Shown: positions 62,743 to 64,000 of the stretch, piece by piece
How positions within the stretch are numbered: the first letter of the stretch is position 1
How the letters are laid out: every line of letters begins with the position of its first letter
Assembly (NCBI GenBank): GCA_963741385.1
Contig: CAVUHO010000003.1
Location: 372,001-436,000 of the forward strand
Direction of reading: 5' to 3'
DNA length: 64,000 bases
From: Sulfomarinibacter sp963741385
GTDB lineage: Bacteria > Acidobacteriota > Thermoanaerobaculia > Thermoanaerobaculales > Sulfomarinibacteraceae
Program-made: the position numbers and the translations under genes
The notes under the pieces: generated by a model
What the model was told of the DNA's origin: nothing
What the model saw: only the letters and a program-made list of their open reading frames with translations
The model's database searches: none

Positions 62743-63066
62743 CTACTTTGGCGGCAGCTTCGACACGTAGGCGTGTGCTCGTTCGAGCCAGCCCTGCAGG
62801 CTCTTTCCCCTGTAACCCTTTGGCTCAACCGTCACCCACCCTTTCATCGGGCGACCGGTGACGTCCATCGGCCGGGTGTGCGGTTGTTCGAGAGCGGCTG
62901 CGCCGGCCTCCTGGCCGAGGCGCACGATCAGGGTCTTTTCGTTGACTCCGCACAGCATGTTGCCGTTGAGCAGGTGGCACGTGCCCCCGAACATCTTCTT
63001 GTGGGTGGTTCCCCAGACCGCGGTCGCCGCGGTGATTCTCCGGTCGAGCGCCTGGTCGTAACCCAT
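62743..63066 (-). CDS. TfoX/Sxy N-terminal-domain protein
   Basis: 107 residues. The TfoX N-terminal pattern is clear: 'KKMFGGTCHLLNGNMLCGV', 'LIVRLGQEAGAAALEQP' and 'MKGWVTVEPKGYRGKSLQGWLERA'. In gamma-proteobacteria Sxy/TfoX activates competence genes with CRP; stand-alone N-terminal domains in other phyla are of unknown role. The start at 63066 is set by 'MGYDQALDRRI', with a GGAGG-like site. Confidence 0.85.
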   Translation of the reverse strand: MGYDQALDRRITAATAVWGTTHKKMFGGTCHLLNGNMLCGVNEKTLIVRLGQEAGAAALEQPHTRPMDVTGRPMKGWVTVEPKGYRGKSLQGWLERAHAYVSKLPPK

Positions 63067-63179
63067 CGTGGGCCTCCTGTGAAGATCCCGGTTATTCTGA
63101 AGAATTCAACCCGCGGGGCGGATGGGATGTTCCACCTCGCGCACGAGAGATCCCTGCTTCGATTCGAAAGTCTCGCCGT

Positions 63180-63299
63180 TCAGCGGTTGCCGGTGTCGTC
63201 GACTCCCTCGAACTTCCGGACAAACCGCGCGAGTTTGACTTCATCAAGAACACCGGCGGTCCGCAGACCGCTGCAGGCGTCGACCCCGAACGGTCTGGC
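63180..63299 (-). pseudogene. trpF 3' remnant
   Basis: Directly after the stop codon of the zinc-finger gene, in the same frame, about 39 codons read 'RPFGVDACSGLRTAGVLDEV' and on, ending 'FVRKFEGVDDTGNR' and a stop at 63180-63182. The 'PFGVDxxSGxR' strand with 'G.LDE.KL..F' is the C-terminal signature of phosphoribosylanthranilate isomerase (TrpF). The rest of trpF is absent here. This looks like a relic left by deletion or by insertion of the neighbouring gene. No start codon is evident. Confidence 0.55.
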
Positions 63300-63692
63300 T
63301 CAAAAAAGGGCCGTGACGATCGTTTCCAGCGCCCCGACTGCGGCGCTGAGAATGCCCGCTCCTTCATGGCTGTCGTATCGAGGATCGGGCAGCGGCAAAA
63401 AGAGCCCCTTGCAGGTCGTGCAGCGCAAGACCCGGTACCTCGAGATCCGGCCGGTCCGGAGGATGTCGGATTCGCACCGCGGACACTTTCGGTGCGCCGA
63501 CTCGCCCGTGGGCTCATAGTGGGCCTTGGGCCCGGGAACGCCGCTCAGGCGGGCCGAACCGCCGTTGCGGTGATAGTCCTCGAGCTCGCCGCCGTCGAAC
63601 CACGCGCCGTGACAAACGCGGCAGACGTCGAGCCGCACACCGGCGAAGCTCTCCTCCGTCATTTCACCCGAACAGCTCGGACAGTTCATCAC
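63300..63692 (-). CDS. Zinc-finger protein (zf-TFIIB type)
   Basis: 130 residues. Two zinc ribbons are present: 'MNCPSCSGEMTEESFAGVRLDVCRVCHGAWFDGGELE' split across CxxC...CxxC, which is the zf-TFIIB pattern with 'WFDGGEL', then 'HRKCPRCESDILRTG' with 'LRCTTCKGLFLPLPDPRY'. A short Ala-rich hydrophobic tail ends at a TGA shared with the trpF relic. It is probably cytoplasmic; the function is unknown. The tail 'GILSAAVGALETIVTALF' could be a weak membrane anchor. Confidence 0.85.
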   Translation of the reverse strand: MMNCPSCSGEMTEESFAGVRLDVCRVCHGAWFDGGELEDYHRNGGSARLSGVPGPKAHYEPTGESAHRKCPRCESDILRTGRISRYRVLRCTTCKGLFLPLPDPRYDSHEGAGILSAAVGALETIVTALF

Positions 63693-63794
63693 ACTCCCCG
63701 GAAGCGGCGTACCGGCAACCCCGCCGGGCTCACGCGATTCCCGACGTTCCCACAGAGAATACGACGATTCTCGCTTTTGAGTTGTTCTTGCGGG

Positions 63795-64000
63795 CTACCG
63801 GTGGAGGAGTTTGCACAGATCCGCGAGACGCCGGATCTCGTAGGTTGGCGTGACATCGTCCTCGGGCTGGAGCCGATCGGCATTGAACCAACAGGAATCG
63901 ATCCCGTAACCGATGCCGCCCTTGATGTCGGAGGTCAGGCTATCGCCTACCATGAGGACCTCCGATTTTGAAGGGTGTTCCATTTTTTCAAACGCCGCGT
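63795..64000 (-). CDS. HAD-family pyrimidine nucleotidase (YjjG-like), partial
   Basis: The gene enters from beyond the window edge; only the last ~67 codons are here. It has the HAD motif IV 'VLMVGDSLTSDIKGGIGYGI' (two metal-binding Asp) and 'CWFNADRLQPEDDVTPTYEI', the pattern of YjjG/YfnB-type 5'-nucleotidases that remove noncanonical pyrimidine nucleotides. The C-terminus is 'LADLCKLLHR'. The start and catalytic nucleophile lie outside the window. Confidence 0.85.
   Translation of the reverse strand, partial: AAFEKMEHPSKSEVLMVGDSLTSDIKGGIGYGIDSCWFNADRLQPEDDVTPTYEIRRLADLCKLLHR

Noticed and set aside
63067..63179. Possible small gene between the trpF relic and the TfoX gene
   Set aside because: No start with a ribosome binding site and no recognisable protein in any frame.
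63300..63302. Selenocysteine TGA or programmed read-through joining the zinc finger to the TrpF tail
   Set aside because: No SECIS-like hairpin was seen, zf-TFIIB proteins end here, and the tail reads as the C-terminus of another enzyme.

Overview
This window is high-GC DNA from a Gram-negative, diderm bacterium. The evidence is a TonB-dependent receptor, a tripartite RND efflux cluster, a KDO-8-phosphate phosphatase, lipoproteins and a DUF5916-type outer-membrane protein. The mix of a DsrMK-like redox module, PAS kinases with cysteine motifs, DUF4388 kinases, DUF5916 and many small intergenic palindromic repeats fits Acidobacteriota (Thermoanaerobaculia-like) or a related deep lineage. That placement is an inference, because there is no rRNA here. 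No tRNA, CRISPR array, prophage or transposase was seen.

Layout. 0-9 kb: a universal stress protein, an MTA/SAH-type deaminase, an S4 RNA-binding protein, then a small sugar-nucleotide/polysaccharide set (UDP-glucose dehydrogenase, DegT aminotransferase, glycosyltransferase), a YciO-like protein and a 3-hydroxyacyl-CoA dehydrogenase. 9-25 kb: a DUF5916 protein and an RND cluster with two permeases around one adaptor. A Spy/CpxP-like periplasmic protein precedes these, diverging from a CpxRA-like two-component system that runs on into two GT-C membrane glycosyltransferases. 25-36 kb: leuS, a TerB-like protein, a phytase-like/endonuclease-phosphatase fusion, the overlapping kdsC-thyA-folA operon and metG. 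36-48 kb: plsC, a secreted cysteine/alanine repeat protein, a BtuB-like receptor under a cobalamin riboswitch, polA, aspA and a third GT-C enzyme. 48-53 kb: a Ser/Thr kinase with DUF4388, a stress protein, a ferritin-like protein, an NDP-sugar epimerase and an alkyladenine glycosylase. 53-58.5 kb: the most interesting locus. An Rrf2 regulator, a macro-domain protein, a DsrM/NarI-like cytochrome b, a DsrK/HdrD-like iron-sulfur protein fused to a receiver domain, a PAS-Cys histidine kinase and a response regulator are tightly packed on one strand. 58.5-64 kb: small housekeeping and unknown proteins, including a relic of trpF and a partial YjjG-like phosphatase at the edge.

Two cross-cutting signals matter. 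First, intergenic regions carry several families of structured repeats. These are covarying hairpins on a fixed scaffold (including a 3 x 121 bp tandem array), heptamer arrays next to GC hairpins, a ~280 bp foldback, double-hairpin palindromes, and 17-bp inverted-repeat elements. Second, four large genes between 25 and 48 kb (leuS three times, polA, aspA and a GT-C gene) carry net +1 frame disruptions, and mpg carries one more. Removing the extra bases restores full-length, multiple-of-three genes. In essential genes this looks more like assembly error than decay, but only reads can decide.
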